From Aliishimia sp039978895 (lineage in GTDB: Bacteria; Pseudomonadota; Alphaproteobacteria; Rhodobacterales; Rhodobacteraceae): a DNA stretch of 64,000 bases. The stretch's first letter is position 1; every line of letters starts with the position of its first letter. The notes beneath the pieces are model-generated. The model was not told the DNA's origin and ran no database searches. It saw only the letters and a list, made by a program, of their open reading frames with translations. A program made the translations under genes and the position numbers. The DNA lies in assembly GCA_039978895.1 (NCBI GenBank), contig JBDWAL010000010.1:62001-126000 (forward strand), in the 5' to 3' direction. This document shows positions 1 through 8,520 of the stretch, piece by piece.

Positions 1-205
1 GAGAACCGTTTTCTTCTGTAGACCACTCAAAATGAGAATCGCCATGGCGGTCATACCAGAAAACCAATTTGCCATTGGAATTTTCCTTTCCATCTATCAT
101 CATTAAGCAGTCCCGCAAAACCACTTGACCGGTAGGAAGGCTAAAAGAGCCTTCGGCATCGAAAAGCCCATTCAGGCCTTCAAAATCTGAAAGGCCTTTA
201 CCCAC
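1..205 (-). CDS. Unidentified protein, N-terminal part only (cut by window edge)
   Basis: A reading frame opens with GTG directly after the TAG stop of pncB and stays open for 68 codons to the window edge. A GGAGGT ribosome binding site lies inside the last pncB codons, about 10 bases before the GTG, which supports translation coupled to pncB. The peptide starts V-G-K-G-L-S-D-F-E-G-L and is rich in Gly, Asp and aromatic residues. It has no signal peptide or membrane segment. I do not recognise the family. Its place suggests that it is the last visible gene of the pncA-mrr-pncB operon. Confidence 0.55.
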   Translation of the reverse strand, partial: MGKGLSDFEGLNGLFDAEGSFSLPTGQVVLRDCLMMIDGKENSNGKLVFWYDRHGDSHFEWSTEENGS

Positions 206-1498
206 CTAAACCACAACCTCCATCTCGGCCTGCTCTCCGACGCCAAACACACGCTTATACCGTAGAACCTCGGCCTCTGGGCCCATGGCTTTGCGGGGGT
301 TGTCGCTTAATTTCACGGTGGGTTGGCCGTTGGCGGAGACGGCTTTGCACACGAGGGAGAACGGAGCTAGCCCGTTATCTGCCACCAAGCCTTTGAAATC
401 GTTGGTTAGCATTGTGCCCCACCCGAAGCTGACGCGGGTTCGGTCTTGGAATTGAGTGTGGAGTTCGACAATTTTTTCCGCGTCCAAGCCATCTGAGAAG
501 ATCACAAGCTTATCCATTGGGTCTTCGCCGCGGTCTTGCCACCATTTGATTGCAATTTCTGCGGCTGTGGCGGGGTCTCCGGAATCGATGCGAATACCTG
601 TCCAACCCGCAAGCCAATCAGGCGCATTATCAAGGAAACCTTGGGTGCCATATGTGTCAGGCAAGATAATGCGCAAATTGCCGTCATGTTCTTCTTGCCA
701 GTCGCTCAAGACATCATAAGGCGCACGAAACAGAGCGGCATCGTCCTGCGCTAAGGCACTGTAAACCATGGGAAGTTCGTGGGCATTCGTGCCAATCGCC
801 TCAACATCGCGGTTCTTGGCGATCAGGCAATTGGACGTGCCAATAAACTTGTCACCCAAGCCTTCCGTCATCGCTTGCACGGCCCAGTCCTGCCACAAAA
901 ACGAATGTCGCCGCCGCGTGCCGAAATCTGCAACGCGCAGGCCATCAAGGCTACGCAGTTGTTCCACTTTGCCCCAGAGTTTAGTCATTGCTTGGGCATA
1001 AAGAACCTGAAGTTCAAAACGGCCCATTGTATTGAGAACCGCACGACCGCGTAGTTCCATCAAGATAGCAAGCGCCGGGATTTCCCAGAGCATCACTTCG
1101 GGCCACGCGCCTTCAAACGTCAGCTCATATTGATCGCCCTTGCGTTCCAGATGGTAAGGCGGCAAGCGGAGCGCCTCGAACCAATCCATGAATTCATGGG
1201 AAAACATCTGGCGTTTGCCATAAAACGTATTCCCACGCATCCATGTGGATTCCCCCCGCGTCAAAGACAGCGAACGAACATGATCCAATTGCTCGCGCAA
1301 CTCCCCCTCATCAATCAAATGCGCCAAAGGAATATGGGTCGAACGATTGATCAGCGAGAACGTGACCTGCGTATCGGGTTTGTTGCGAAACACCGACTGG
1401 CACATCAGGAGTTTATAGAAATCCGTATCGATTAAGGACCGAACAATCGGGTCGATCTTCCAACGGTGGTTCCAGACGCGGGTGGCGATATCGACCAT
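206..1498 (-). CDS. pncB: Nicotinate phosphoribosyltransferase
   Basis: This 430-residue protein joins nicotinate to PRPP, using ATP, to make nicotinate mononucleotide in the Preiss-Handler route of NAD salvage. Family marks include the N-terminal T-D-F-Y-K-L segment and G-T-N-A-H-E-L-P-M, which carries the His that is phosphorylated in this family. The length is normal for the bacterial enzyme. The frame extends 12 codons upstream, but the ATG at 1498 is preferred because AGGAGAG lies just ahead of it. It follows the Mrr-like gene by 60 bases. pncA, two genes upstream on the same strand, would supply its nicotinate substrate. Confidence 0.95.
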   Translation of the reverse strand: MVDIATRVWNHRWKIDPIVRSLIDTDFYKLLMCQSVFRNKPDTQVTFSLINRSTHIPLAHLIDEGELREQLDHVRSLSLTRGESTWMRGNTFYGKRQMFSHEFMDWFEALRLPPYHLERKGDQYELTFEGAWPEVMLWEIPALAILMELRGRAVLNTMGRFELQVLYAQAMTKLWGKVEQLRSLDGLRVADFGTRRRHSFLWQDWAVQAMTEGLGDKFIGTSNCLIAKNRDVEAIGTNAHELPMVYSALAQDDAALFRAPYDVLSDWQEEHDGNLRIILPDTYGTQGFLDNAPDWLAGWTGIRIDSGDPATAAEIAIKWWQDRGEDPMDKLVIFSDGLDAEKIVELHTQFQDRTRVSFGWGTMLTNDFKGLVADNGLAPFSLVCKAVSANGQPTVKLSDNPRKAMGPEAEVLRYKRVFGVGEQAEMEVVV

Positions 1499-1558
1499 TT
1501 GGTTTCTCTCCTGCAAGCCTGTCCCTTGTGCCAAGCCATCGCGACCTGGGCAAGCTGA

Positions 1559-2482
1559 TTAGACGTCGCTGAAGTAGTCTTCGTCCACAGAGCGGATCAC
1601 CAGCGAACGGCGCGCGCGAACACCCACTTCATGTTTGATCATCAACCGAGCGAGCCGATCCCCATTTATAAGAACGATACGATGTTGAACCTTAGCGACG
1701 TATTGAATTGCTTCGCGTGAGAAATCAGAGGTGGTGACAAAAACACCCTTGGTGGCGCCTTCGCCTGTCAGCGACCCAACAAACGCATTCAACGCGGGTC
1801 GCCCTACTTTGTTGCTCGGGTCATATCGTTTTGCCTGAATGTACACCGCATCCAGTCCGAGTTCATCCTCGTTTACGATACCATCAATTCCACCATCGCT
1901 TGAAAGACGCGTTTGCTGACCCCTTGCGAGATCACCGCCACCGTAGCCCATAGCCAAGAGCAAATCGACGACCAGTCTTTCGAAACGGGCAGGTGTCAGC
2001 GTTAAAACCGCTTCGAGCACTTCGGCAACCAACGCCGACTGTATTTCATCAAATGCAGAAGACAGTCGATCTTCAGGTGTTTCAATCAAGGCAGCCGGTC
2101 GTGATTTCGCATCATCTGTTTTTGGTTTTGCTTGGGGATCGCTGCCCGCGCGCCACTCTTCAAATGAGCTACTTTCAGCCAGCACGTTGTTGTCTATTCG
2201 ATCAGGGAACCTTTCTAAGAACAATCGGCCCTTTTGTGTGATCAGATGCGTGCCCCGTTTGGGTGATGATAGCAAACCAGCCTTGGACATATACGTACGT
2301 GCCCAATGTGCACGGTTTGCAAGCAAAGTCATCGTGCCGCTTGGAATACGTTCTGCAACTTCGTCAGGCGTCAAATCATGCGCTTCCACGAGAGCAGGAA
2401 GTACGTCCTGAATTCGCGTCGATCCATTTGCAAACGCCTGCAAAACTGGCCGCATCAATGTTTGATAATCGGGTATCGGCAT
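1559..2482 (-). CDS. Mrr-family restriction endonuclease-like protein
   Basis: This 307-residue protein has an N-terminal winged-helix region (about 1-95, Mrr_N-like), a low-complexity linker (about 105-140) and a C-terminal Mrr catalytic domain (about 160-290). The PD-(D/E)xK core is visible as F-E-R-L-V-V-D-L-L, then G-G-I-D200-G, then Q216-A-K218. Mrr proteins cleave DNA carrying foreign methylation, although some members act in DNA repair. The pncA stop and this start overlap as TAATG, so translation is probably coupled. Placing a nuclease between two NAD-salvage genes is unusual. The active-site residues look intact. Its target is unknown. Confidence 0.85.
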   Translation of the reverse strand: MPIPDYQTLMRPVLQAFANGSTRIQDVLPALVEAHDLTPDEVAERIPSGTMTLLANRAHWARTYMSKAGLLSSPKRGTHLITQKGRLFLERFPDRIDNNVLAESSSFEEWRAGSDPQAKPKTDDAKSRPAALIETPEDRLSSAFDEIQSALVAEVLEAVLTLTPARFERLVVDLLLAMGYGGGDLARGQQTRLSSDGGIDGIVNEDELGLDAVYIQAKRYDPSNKVGRPALNAFVGSLTGEGATKGVFVTTSDFSREAIQYVAKVQHRIVLINGDRLARLMIKHEVGVRARRSLVIRSVDEDYFSDV

Positions 2483-3075
2483 TAAACGAGGTCAACCCCC
2501 GCAGCTGCCATCCCTTCCAGCGCCGTGGCCAATGACCCATCCAGATCAATTGCGCGACAAAGGTCTTGGCGCACTGCGACTTCAAATCCCAACTTCGCCG
2601 CATCAACCGCTGAAAAATTCACGCAGAAATCCAGCGCGAGGCCGACGCAGGTGACGGACGTCATTCCACGAGTCGTCAGATAGCCTGCAAGACCCGTGGA
2701 CGTTGTGTGGTCATTCTCGAAGAACGCCGAATAGCTGTCGATGGCGGGGTTGTACCCCTTGCGAATGATTAGGTCGGCGGGGTCAACGTTTAGGTCCTTG
2801 TGAAACGCAGCGCCGTTTGTGCCTTGGATACAATGATCAGGCCAAAGAACTTGGGGGCCGTACGGCATATCAATCACATCATAAGGGGAGTTACCCGAAT
2901 GCGAAGACGCAAAGGAGGAATGGCCCGCCGGGTGCCAATCTTGGGTCAGGATCACCGCATCGAACTCGGGCATTAGGGCGTTGATACCCGGGATAATTTC
3001 GTCCCCACCGGGAACGGCAAGCGCGCCGCCGGGACAAAAGTCATTCTGGACGTCTATGATAAGAAGGCCGCGCAT
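2482..3075 (-). CDS. pncA: Nicotinamidase
   Basis: The 197-residue isochorismatase-fold hydrolase converts nicotinamide to nicotinate and ammonia. The catalytic triad can be read as D8 (I-I-D-V-Q-N-D-F), K106 (I-I-R-K-G) and C151 (L-A-L-D-F-C-V). The metal site includes D46 and H48 in T-Q-D-W-H-P-A-G-H. The length is usual for the family. It is the first gene of a leftward operon with the Mrr-like gene and pncB, and its stop codon overlaps the start of the Mrr-like gene. A hydrolase gene lies 18 bases upstream on the same strand and may be transcribed with it. Confidence 0.95.
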   Translation of the reverse strand: MRGLLIIDVQNDFCPGGALAVPGGDEIIPGINALMPEFDAVILTQDWHPAGHSSFASSHSGNSPYDVIDMPYGPQVLWPDHCIQGTNGAAFHKDLNVDPADLIIRKGYNPAIDSYSAFFENDHTTSTGLAGYLTTRGMTSVTCVGLALDFCVNFSAVDAAKLGFEVAVRQDLCRAIDLDGSLATALEGMAAAGVDLV

Positions 3076-3093
3076 GGGTGGTGATCCTTTTGA

Positions 3094-3942
3094 CTAACTC
3101 TGCGGGAGTTTAAGCGATGGGGACGCAGTTGCAACGTTGTGTGCAGCCCAAAACGCAAGGATGCGCGGCCACACATATTGCACCGCCGAGCGCGAACGCA
3201 AAAGTCGAGAATGCGTATAGTCTTCGCCATCTGTTGCTGCGCTGCAAAGATGGAATTCAGCCTGTCCGCCCAAGGCCGAAGCGAGGGCTTGGCATCCTTG
3301 TACCGGCGCAATCACTGTGTCCGCAGCCCCAGAAAGGACTAACGCTGGCAGGTTCCAAGATGCCATTTCGGCAAACATATCCACGCCATCGCGGGCCGTA
3401 AATTTCCCCATGGCGTTAAACCTCAGCCAATGATCAAGAATGCCGGCCGTTTCATCACATGGACCAAGCCCTAAAACACTGGTTGGCCAATATCCCAAAA
3501 TTCGACCGACATGACCCATAGCTTTGATATAGAGGTAATCCTTCAAGGGTGCCGTGTGTAAATGTGTTGCCTGAGTGCCAAGCGTGGTTAGGCTAAGCGT
3601 CTTGGCGCGCAATCTTACATCACGCAGCCCCAAAAGCATCGCTAGACCGCCACCCGAGTGCGCCACAAGGTGCGCGGGGCGCGGCATAGCATTCACAGCC
3701 GCTGTGATCTCCCCTTCGGCGAGATCGTCATAATCGAACCGCCCTGGGCGTTTTTGGCGGTTGCGCCATTCAATCACGTAGGTTGGATGCCCTGCTCTGG
3801 CAAAGAACTCCGCCAATGGTGCGCAGGTTTGGGCCGTGGAAAACGTACCATGCGTAATCAAAACAGGGGTCGCCTTGGCATCAACATTCAAACCATAGAG
3901 TTGACCGGGCCCAGCGAAGTCGGGAATTACTTGGAGATCCAT
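3094..3942 (-). CDS. Alpha/beta-hydrolase fold protein
   Basis: This cytoplasmic hydrolase has 282 residues from the preferred ATG at 3942; seven more codons are open upstream. The fold is suggested by V-L-I-T-H-G-T (oxyanion strand) and L-V-A-H-S-G-G-G-L-A, a nucleophile-elbow serine in the form A-H-S-G-G. A late Asp in G-A-A-D-T-V and the His in Y-T-H-S-R-L could complete the triad. The substrate cannot be named; lipase, esterase or depolymerase are all possible. It lies 18 bases upstream of pncA on the same strand and 78 bases from the divergent trhO. Confidence 0.75.
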   Translation of the reverse strand: MDLQVIPDFAGPGQLYGLNVDAKATPVLITHGTFSTAQTCAPLAEFFARAGHPTYVIEWRNRQKRPGRFDYDDLAEGEITAAVNAMPRPAHLVAHSGGGLAMLLGLRDVRLRAKTLSLTTLGTQATHLHTAPLKDYLYIKAMGHVGRILGYWPTSVLGLGPCDETAGILDHWLRFNAMGKFTARDGVDMFAEMASWNLPALVLSGAADTVIAPVQGCQALASALGGQAEFHLCSAATDGEDYTHSRLLRSRSAVQYVWPRILAFWAAHNVATASPSLKLPQS

Positions 3943-4020
3943 AAGCCATCGTCCCAGCCTCACGCACCTGCGTCAAATCTGACCTTGCGTCCAAGGTAGT
4001 GTCGCCCTTATTTCGACCCT

Positions 4021-4917
4021 ATGTATACTATTGCTGCACTATATCACTTCACGCGTTTTGCCGATCCGACCGCTTTAAAGGGGCCTTTGGCCGCCAAATG
4101 CTGCGGGAACGACGTCAAAGGGACGTTGCTTTTGGCCGAGGAAGGTATCAACGGCACGATTGCTGGTCCCCGCGATGGAATCGCCGCCGTGCTTGCTTAT
4201 ATCCAAAACCTACCCGGTTGCGCGGATTTAGAGTGGAAGGAAAGTTCTGCCTCCGAACCACCTTTTCGTAAAATGAAAGTACGTCTAAAGCGAGAAATCG
4301 TGACCATGGGGCAACCCGATGTCGATCCACTTGCACGCGTTGGGCATTATGTTGAAGCCGCCGCATGGAATGATCTGATCCGCGACCCCGATGTGGCCGT
4401 GATTGACACCCGCAACGATTACGAAGTTGCTATCGGCACATTTGAAGGCGCGATCGACCCGAAAACACAAAGTTTCGGAGACTTTCCAGCTTGGTGGGAG
4501 CAAAACAAGGATGCTTTGGCAGGCAAAAAAATCGCCATGTTCTGCACAGGTGGAATCCGGTGTGAAAAATCCACGAATTACCTGATTGGGCAAGGCGTTG
4601 AAGACGTGTTCCACCTGAAAGGCGGAATTCTGAAATACCTAGAGGACGTGCCGCGAGAAGACAGCACATGGGCCGGTGAATGTTTCGTCTTTGATGGGCG
4701 CGTAAGCGTTGGTCATGGGCTTGAAGAAGGTCCACATTCGTTGTGCCACGCGTGCCGACGCCCAATCTTGCCGGAAGATCAAAGCCGGGTCACGTATGAA
4801 CACGGTGTGAGCTGTCACCACTGCATCGATGAGACCAGCGAAGCCGACAAGGGCCGTTTTCGCGAACGTCAAAAGCAAATCGAACTGTCAAACGCGCGCG
4901 GCGAAAGCCATCTGTAA
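4021..4917 (+). CDS. trhO: tRNA uridine(34) hydroxylase, rhodanese-type (TrhO)
   Basis: The protein has 298 residues and is a member of the former UPF0176 family. TrhO hydroxylates the wobble uridine of certain tRNAs with oxygen, the first step towards 5-methoxy- or carboxymethoxy-uridine. The N-terminal acylphosphatase-like domain (about 1-95) is followed by a rhodanese domain (about 115-210) with active C175 in F-C-T-G-G-I-R-C-E-K-S. A C-terminal Cys cluster (C-H-A-C-R-R-P and S-C-H-H-C) is a likely metal-binding tail. It stands alone, divergent from the hydrolase gene and convergent with the cytochrome gene. Confidence 0.92.
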   Translation: MYTIAALYHFTRFADPTALKGPLAAKCCGNDVKGTLLLAEEGINGTIAGPRDGIAAVLAYIQNLPGCADLEWKESSASEPPFRKMKVRLKREIVTMGQPDVDPLARVGHYVEAAAWNDLIRDPDVAVIDTRNDYEVAIGTFEGAIDPKTQSFGDFPAWWEQNKDALAGKKIAMFCTGGIRCEKSTNYLIGQGVEDVFHLKGGILKYLEDVPREDSTWAGECFVFDGRVSVGHGLEEGPHSLCHACRRPILPEDQSRVTYEHGVSCHHCIDETSEADKGRFRERQKQIELSNARGESHL

Positions 4918-4949
4918 GACACGTTCCACGTTCACAAAACGCACAAAGA

Positions 4950-4978
4950 AAAGCCGCACCAAAGTGAGGCGCGGCTTT
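4950..4978. terminator. Stem-loop between the convergent trhO and cytochrome c genes
   Basis: AAAGCCGC (4950-4957) pairs with GCGGCTTT (4971-4978) around a 13-base loop. Read leftwards it is followed by CTTTTCTTTG-type T-rich sequence, so it fits best as the end of the cytochrome transcript. It could also slow readthrough from trhO. The pairing is seen in the sequence; terminator function is inferred. Confidence 0.55.
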
Positions 4979-5016
4979 CATAGCTCTTAGTCACGAGTCT
5001 AAGCTAAATTACTCGA

Positions 5017-5463
5017 CTATTCCGCGACTGGCGCTGGTCCTACGCTGACCAAATAAGCCCAAACATTTGCCGCATCTTCTGCGTCTTTCAGCTTGAACGA
5101 CATTTTTGTCTTGGCTTTGGAGTTATCCAGCGTCTCGCGCAACCATACACGAGGGTCGGCGACGTAAGACACGAATTCTGCTTCGTTCCAACCGTCCGGC
5201 ATGATTTCAGCAACTGCGGCTAGATCCTTGCCGTATTTATATCCATCAGCTGTGCCTGGAACTCGGGTATACACGCCCCAAAGGTTCGGGCCTGTTTTCC
5301 CGCCCTTCACGATGGTTTCGCCCGTATCGGACTCCACCATGTGGCACGACTTACATTTTTTGAATACTTTCTCACCCGCAGCTGCATCTCCGGTCGCGTG
5401 ACCATCTGCAAAAGCAGGGCCCACGAAGGCTAATGTGGCGAGGGTCGCAAGAATGCGGTTCAT
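5017..5463 (-). CDS. Periplasmic c-type cytochrome (cytochrome c2-like)
   Basis: The 148-residue precursor has a signal peptide ending near A-F-A-D (residues 1-19). The heme c site is C37-K-S-C40-H41, and M121 in T-K-M-S-F is the likely sixth ligand. This is the class I arrangement of cytochrome c2/c550, which shuttles electrons from the bc1 complex to terminal oxidases or photosynthetic reaction centres. The ATG at 5463 is chosen because of AAGGAG just upstream and because it begins the signal peptide; the longer frame lacks one. No redox partner gene is adjacent. Confidence 0.88.
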   Translation of the reverse strand: MNRILATLATLAFVGPAFADGHATGDAAAGEKVFKKCKSCHMVESDTGETIVKGGKTGPNLWGVYTRVPGTADGYKYGKDLAAVAEIMPDGWNEAEFVSYVADPRVWLRETLDNSKAKTKMSFKLKDAEDAANVWAYLVSVGPAPVAE

Positions 5464-5804
5464 AAGCGTCTCCTTGTTGATAGTTTTGCTAAGATCGTAA
5501 GTCAGACACCAAAGAGTCAACAGTCACAATGTCGAGATTGCGTCTTTAGGCCCAATAATGCAGCACTTTGGTTAACCCCACATTAGGTCCATAGGCCGTT
5601 GCGACACAGCTAATCACCGCAAAAGTCGTTACGCTAAGGCAAGGTTAGGGGAAATATGTGTCTTTTTGTCACCACGCAAATATTCATAAATCAACGTTAA
5701 AGGCGTACTTAACTGGAAGCGGTATCGGCACATCACGACGATTACCTAAAGATTGACAACAAAATCCTGCCCCTCCTTCGGGGCGTGGCGAAAGCAGAGC
5801 GCGC
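5464..5804. other. Non-coding region between cytochrome c and idi
   Basis: These 341 bases between divergent genes hold the possible cytochrome promoter and, near idi, a short GCCCC/GGGGC hairpin around 5769-5785. I see no reading frame with coding character and no recognised operator. Confidence 0.4.
5494..5520 (-). promoter_or_regulatory. Possible promoter of the cytochrome c gene
   Basis: TTGACT (5520-5515) is followed after 15 bases by TACGAT (5499-5494), about 30 bases before the cytochrome start codon. The -35 box is good, the -10 box is only fair and the spacer is short, so this is tentative. Confidence 0.3.
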
Positions 5805-6356
5805 ATGACGATTGTGATCCCCGCTTGGGTCAATGGTGAATTGACCCCAGTCGAAAAGCTAGAGGTGCACATCAAAGGACTACGGCACAAAGCGGTTTCT
5901 GTGTTTGTGCTGCGCGGCCACGAGGTCTTGTTGCAACAGCGCGCCATGAACAAATATCACACCCCCGGCCTGTGGGCGAATACGTGCTGCACCCATCCAA
6001 ATTGGGGCGAGCAGGCCGAGAATTGCGCGGTTCGGCGCTTAAACGAAGAATTAGGTATCACTGGCCTTATGCTTGAGCATCGCCATCACCTTGAATACCG
6101 CGCCGATGTTGGCAACGGGTTGATCGAACATGAGGTTGTCGATGTTTATGTATCCCGCGTTGAAGATGACGATGACCTGACGCTCGCGCAGAACCCAGAA
6201 GAAGTTATGGCGACGCGTTGGGTGGATTGCCACGACCTGATCGCCGAAGTCCGGCGAGATCCAGAACGTTTTACACCTTGGTTGCGAATCTACCTTTCGG
6301 ATTATGGCGCCGAAATCTTTGGGTCGGACTTGAACCTCGAGTCTCAATCAAGATAG
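5805..6356 (+). CDS. idi: Isopentenyl-diphosphate delta-isomerase, type 1
   Basis: The 183-residue Nudix-fold enzyme interconverts isopentenyl and dimethylallyl diphosphate. Signature segments are W-A-N-T-C-C-T-H-P (catalytic Cys and a metal-binding His), C-A-V-R-R-L-N-E-E-L-G-I (Nudix-like helix) and H-E-V-V-D-V-Y. The size is usual for bacterial type 1 enzymes. dxs and ispA, which act before and after it in isoprenoid synthesis, lie about 6-9 kb away in a separate operon. The ribosome binding site is weak. An EamA transporter gene follows after about 40 bases and may share the transcript. Confidence 0.93.
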   Translation: MTIVIPAWVNGELTPVEKLEVHIKGLRHKAVSVFVLRGHEVLLQQRAMNKYHTPGLWANTCCTHPNWGEQAENCAVRRLNEELGITGLMLEHRHHLEYRADVGNGLIEHEVVDVYVSRVEDDDDLTLAQNPEEVMATRWVDCHDLIAEVRRDPERFTPWLRIYLSDYGAEIFGSDLNLESQSR

Positions 6357-6396
6357 GGGTGAGGCCAAAGGGCGTTCCGCCCAATGGCACCCCTTG

Positions 6397-7338
6397 ATGA
6401 TTGCGAAACCAACCACAGAAAACAAACCCGGCTTAGCGATTGCGCTCAAAGTCACTGCCGTATTTTTGTTCATGGTCATGGCCGCTATGATCAAGGTCGC
6501 AACCGAAGACGTTCCTGCGGGACAGGCTGTTTTCTTCCGCTCACTTTTTGCAATTCCGGTGATCACATTTTGGCTGTGGCAACGCGGCCAGATAAGAGAA
6601 GGGCTCATTCCGCAAAACCTCATGGGGCATGTTTGGCGCGGATTGTTTGGAACCTCTGCAATGGTGCTGACATTTGCAGGCCTTGCAATGTTGCCCTTGC
6701 CCGAAGTCACTGCAATTGGCTACGCCACCCCCATTTTCACGGTCATTATGGCAGCCGTCATGTTGGGTGAACGTATTCGCCTTATTCGCATTACAGCCGT
6801 AGCCATGGGCCTATTTGGGGTGATGGTTGTCATGTATCCCCGCCTGTCTGTCGACGATTTTTCCGACACCGCAACCATCGGCGCATTGATGGTCTTGGCG
6901 GCGGCAGTGTTGCGCGCATTGGTGCAAATTCACGTACGCCAATTGGTGCAGACCGAACATACGGCTGCAATCGTCTTTTGGTTTTCTGTAACGGCCACGA
7001 CTTTATCGCTTCTGACGATCCCTTTTGGCTGGGTCACGCCGTCAGCTCTCGCGCTATCTTTGTTGGTCGCAGCAGGCATGATCGGTGGCGTCGCCCAGAT
7101 ACTTGTGACATCGTCTTATCGGTTTGGAGCTGCATCCATGTTGGCGCCTTTTGACTATTCATCGATGATTTTTGCGGTGTTGATTGGCTGGCTGATCTTT
7201 GATGAATTGCCGACACAAGTGATGCTGATTGGGTCCGCTCTTGTTATCGCGGGCGGTGCGATGATCATTTGGCGTGAGCGTCAATTGGGTCTTGAACGAC
7301 GCCGTGCTCGCTCGGTTACGACGGATCCAAAAGGGTAG
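6397..7338 (+). CDS. EamA/DMT-superfamily transporter
   Basis: This 313-residue inner-membrane protein has about ten hydrophobic segments in two EamA repeats (roughly residues 10-145 and 160-290). DMT carriers export metabolites such as amino acids or purines, but the substrate cannot be read from the sequence. The tail is basic and soluble (E-R-R-R-A-R-S). A TTG at 6394 directly precedes the ATG at 6397 and neither has a strong ribosome binding site; ATG is chosen. It follows idi on the same strand. Confidence 0.85.
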   Translation: MIAKPTTENKPGLAIALKVTAVFLFMVMAAMIKVATEDVPAGQAVFFRSLFAIPVITFWLWQRGQIREGLIPQNLMGHVWRGLFGTSAMVLTFAGLAMLPLPEVTAIGYATPIFTVIMAAVMLGERIRLIRITAVAMGLFGVMVVMYPRLSVDDFSDTATIGALMVLAAAVLRALVQIHVRQLVQTEHTAAIVFWFSVTATTLSLLTIPFGWVTPSALALSLLVAAGMIGGVAQILVTSSYRFGAASMLAPFDYSSMIFAVLIGWLIFDELPTQVMLIGSALVIAGGAMIIWRERQLGLERRRARSVTTDPKG

Positions 7339-7485
7339 AACGCGCGCCATTTGTCGCTTTGGCTGTCGAAATCCGTCTTAACGTTCACGCTCAGAAAACT
7401 CGAAATCCTTAGACTCCTTGCTCTTAGCGGTTAGGATCAAAGCGTAGCCTCGGTGAATTGCGGGGCAACCAATGGGAGGAAACCA

Positions 7486-8430
7486 ATGACAATCAAATCA
7501 TTCACCCTGCTCGCAAGCGCTTTGGCGTTTGGCGGCTCCATGGCATTTGCAGAATGCTCACCTTCGCAATGGGGCGCTGACGACACAATTGGATCAGCGA
7601 ATTTGGTCACACCAGAGCGGGTCAAAGCGGCCACCACTCTGATCAAACAAGGTAAGTCGGTCCCGCTTGGAGTCATCATCGATTCCAACACACCTGCCTT
7701 CCCACCACGCAGCCTGAACCTACAGGTGGTTCAGCCAAACCAGCAAGGCGGCCAAAAGCTGACAAGCTTCGGGTTCGAAGGCAACTATAATGACGACATC
7801 ATTCAAACATGGGTCGGAATTGGGTCGCAACTGGATGGGCTCGGGCATTTGGGCGAAGGTGGTAAATACTATAACTGCCTTGATGAAAAAGAAATCTCAG
7901 CCATCACTGGCCTAACTAAGCTTGGCACACATGATGTTCCACCACTGGTTGGTCGTGCCGTCATCATCGACATGGCAACACATTTCGGCGTTGACGTTAT
8001 GGAGGCGGGTCAAGGCTTTGGCTCTGAAGACATTAAAGCCGCAGCAACCGCTCAGAATGTAACATATGGCGAGGGTGATATCATTCTGTTTCACACAGGT
8101 TGGACAGAAGGCAAACTTGAAAGCGATCCAGTCGCATGGGTTTCAGGTGAGCCGGGTATCAACAACGAAGGCGCCGAGTACATTGCTTCGCTGAACCCAA
8201 TGGCGGTTGGCGCGGACACATGGGGCGTTGAACCGATCCCGGCGCCAGAAGGCGACAAAGTCTTCTATGGCCACGTGACGTTCCTCAAGAAGAACGGCAT
8301 CTACATTCTTGAGACAATGAACACAGGCCCAATCCTGCGCGATGGCGTGAATGAATTCATGTTTGTCCTTGGACAAGCACGCATTCGTGGAACTGTGCAA
8401 GCAATGATCAATCCGGTTGCATTGTACTAA
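7486..8430 (+). CDS. Periplasmic cyclase-family protein (kynurenine formamidase-like fold)
   Basis: The 314-residue precursor has a clear signal peptide (M-T-I-K-S-F, then a hydrophobic stretch ending S-M-A-F-A). The mature part fits the cyclase family (PF04199) of metal-dependent hydrolases, with L-D-G-L-G-H-L-G in place of the classical H-x-G-T-H-x-D motif, so the metal site may differ. The later segment G-E-G-D-I-I-L-F-H-T-G-W is typical. The start at 7486 has GGGAGGA just upstream. The substrate is unknown. A stand-alone gene; a stem-loop follows it. Confidence 0.75.
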   Translation: MTIKSFTLLASALAFGGSMAFAECSPSQWGADDTIGSANLVTPERVKAATTLIKQGKSVPLGVIIDSNTPAFPPRSLNLQVVQPNQQGGQKLTSFGFEGNYNDDIIQTWVGIGSQLDGLGHLGEGGKYYNCLDEKEISAITGLTKLGTHDVPPLVGRAVIIDMATHFGVDVMEAGQGFGSEDIKAAATAQNVTYGEGDIILFHTGWTEGKLESDPVAWVSGEPGINNEGAEYIASLNPMAVGADTWGVEPIPAPEGDKVFYGHVTFLKKNGIYILETMNTGPILRDGVNEFMFVLGQARIRGTVQAMINPVALY

Positions 8431-8438
8431 AGCGACCT

Positions 8439-8467
8439 TTCAGGCGAGGGGATGACCTTCGCCTGAA
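8439..8467. terminator. Stem-loop between convergent genes
   Basis: TTCAGGCGA (8439-8447) and TCGCCTGAA (8459-8467) form a perfect nine-base stem with an 11-base loop, 9 bases after the cyclase-family gene and 54 bases before the end of the SnoaL-like gene. There is no T-run on either side, so it may act as a transcript end processed by other means. Confidence 0.45.
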
Positions 8468-8520
8468 GTATGACGCCTTGAACCAAATTGTGTGACTCCC
8501 TGTTGGTTCTAGACCATCCG

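Noticed and set aside
5684..5953. 89-codon minus-strand frame across the idi start
   Set aside because: It lies opposite idi and the leader, and has the Cys/Arg-rich look of a shadow frame.
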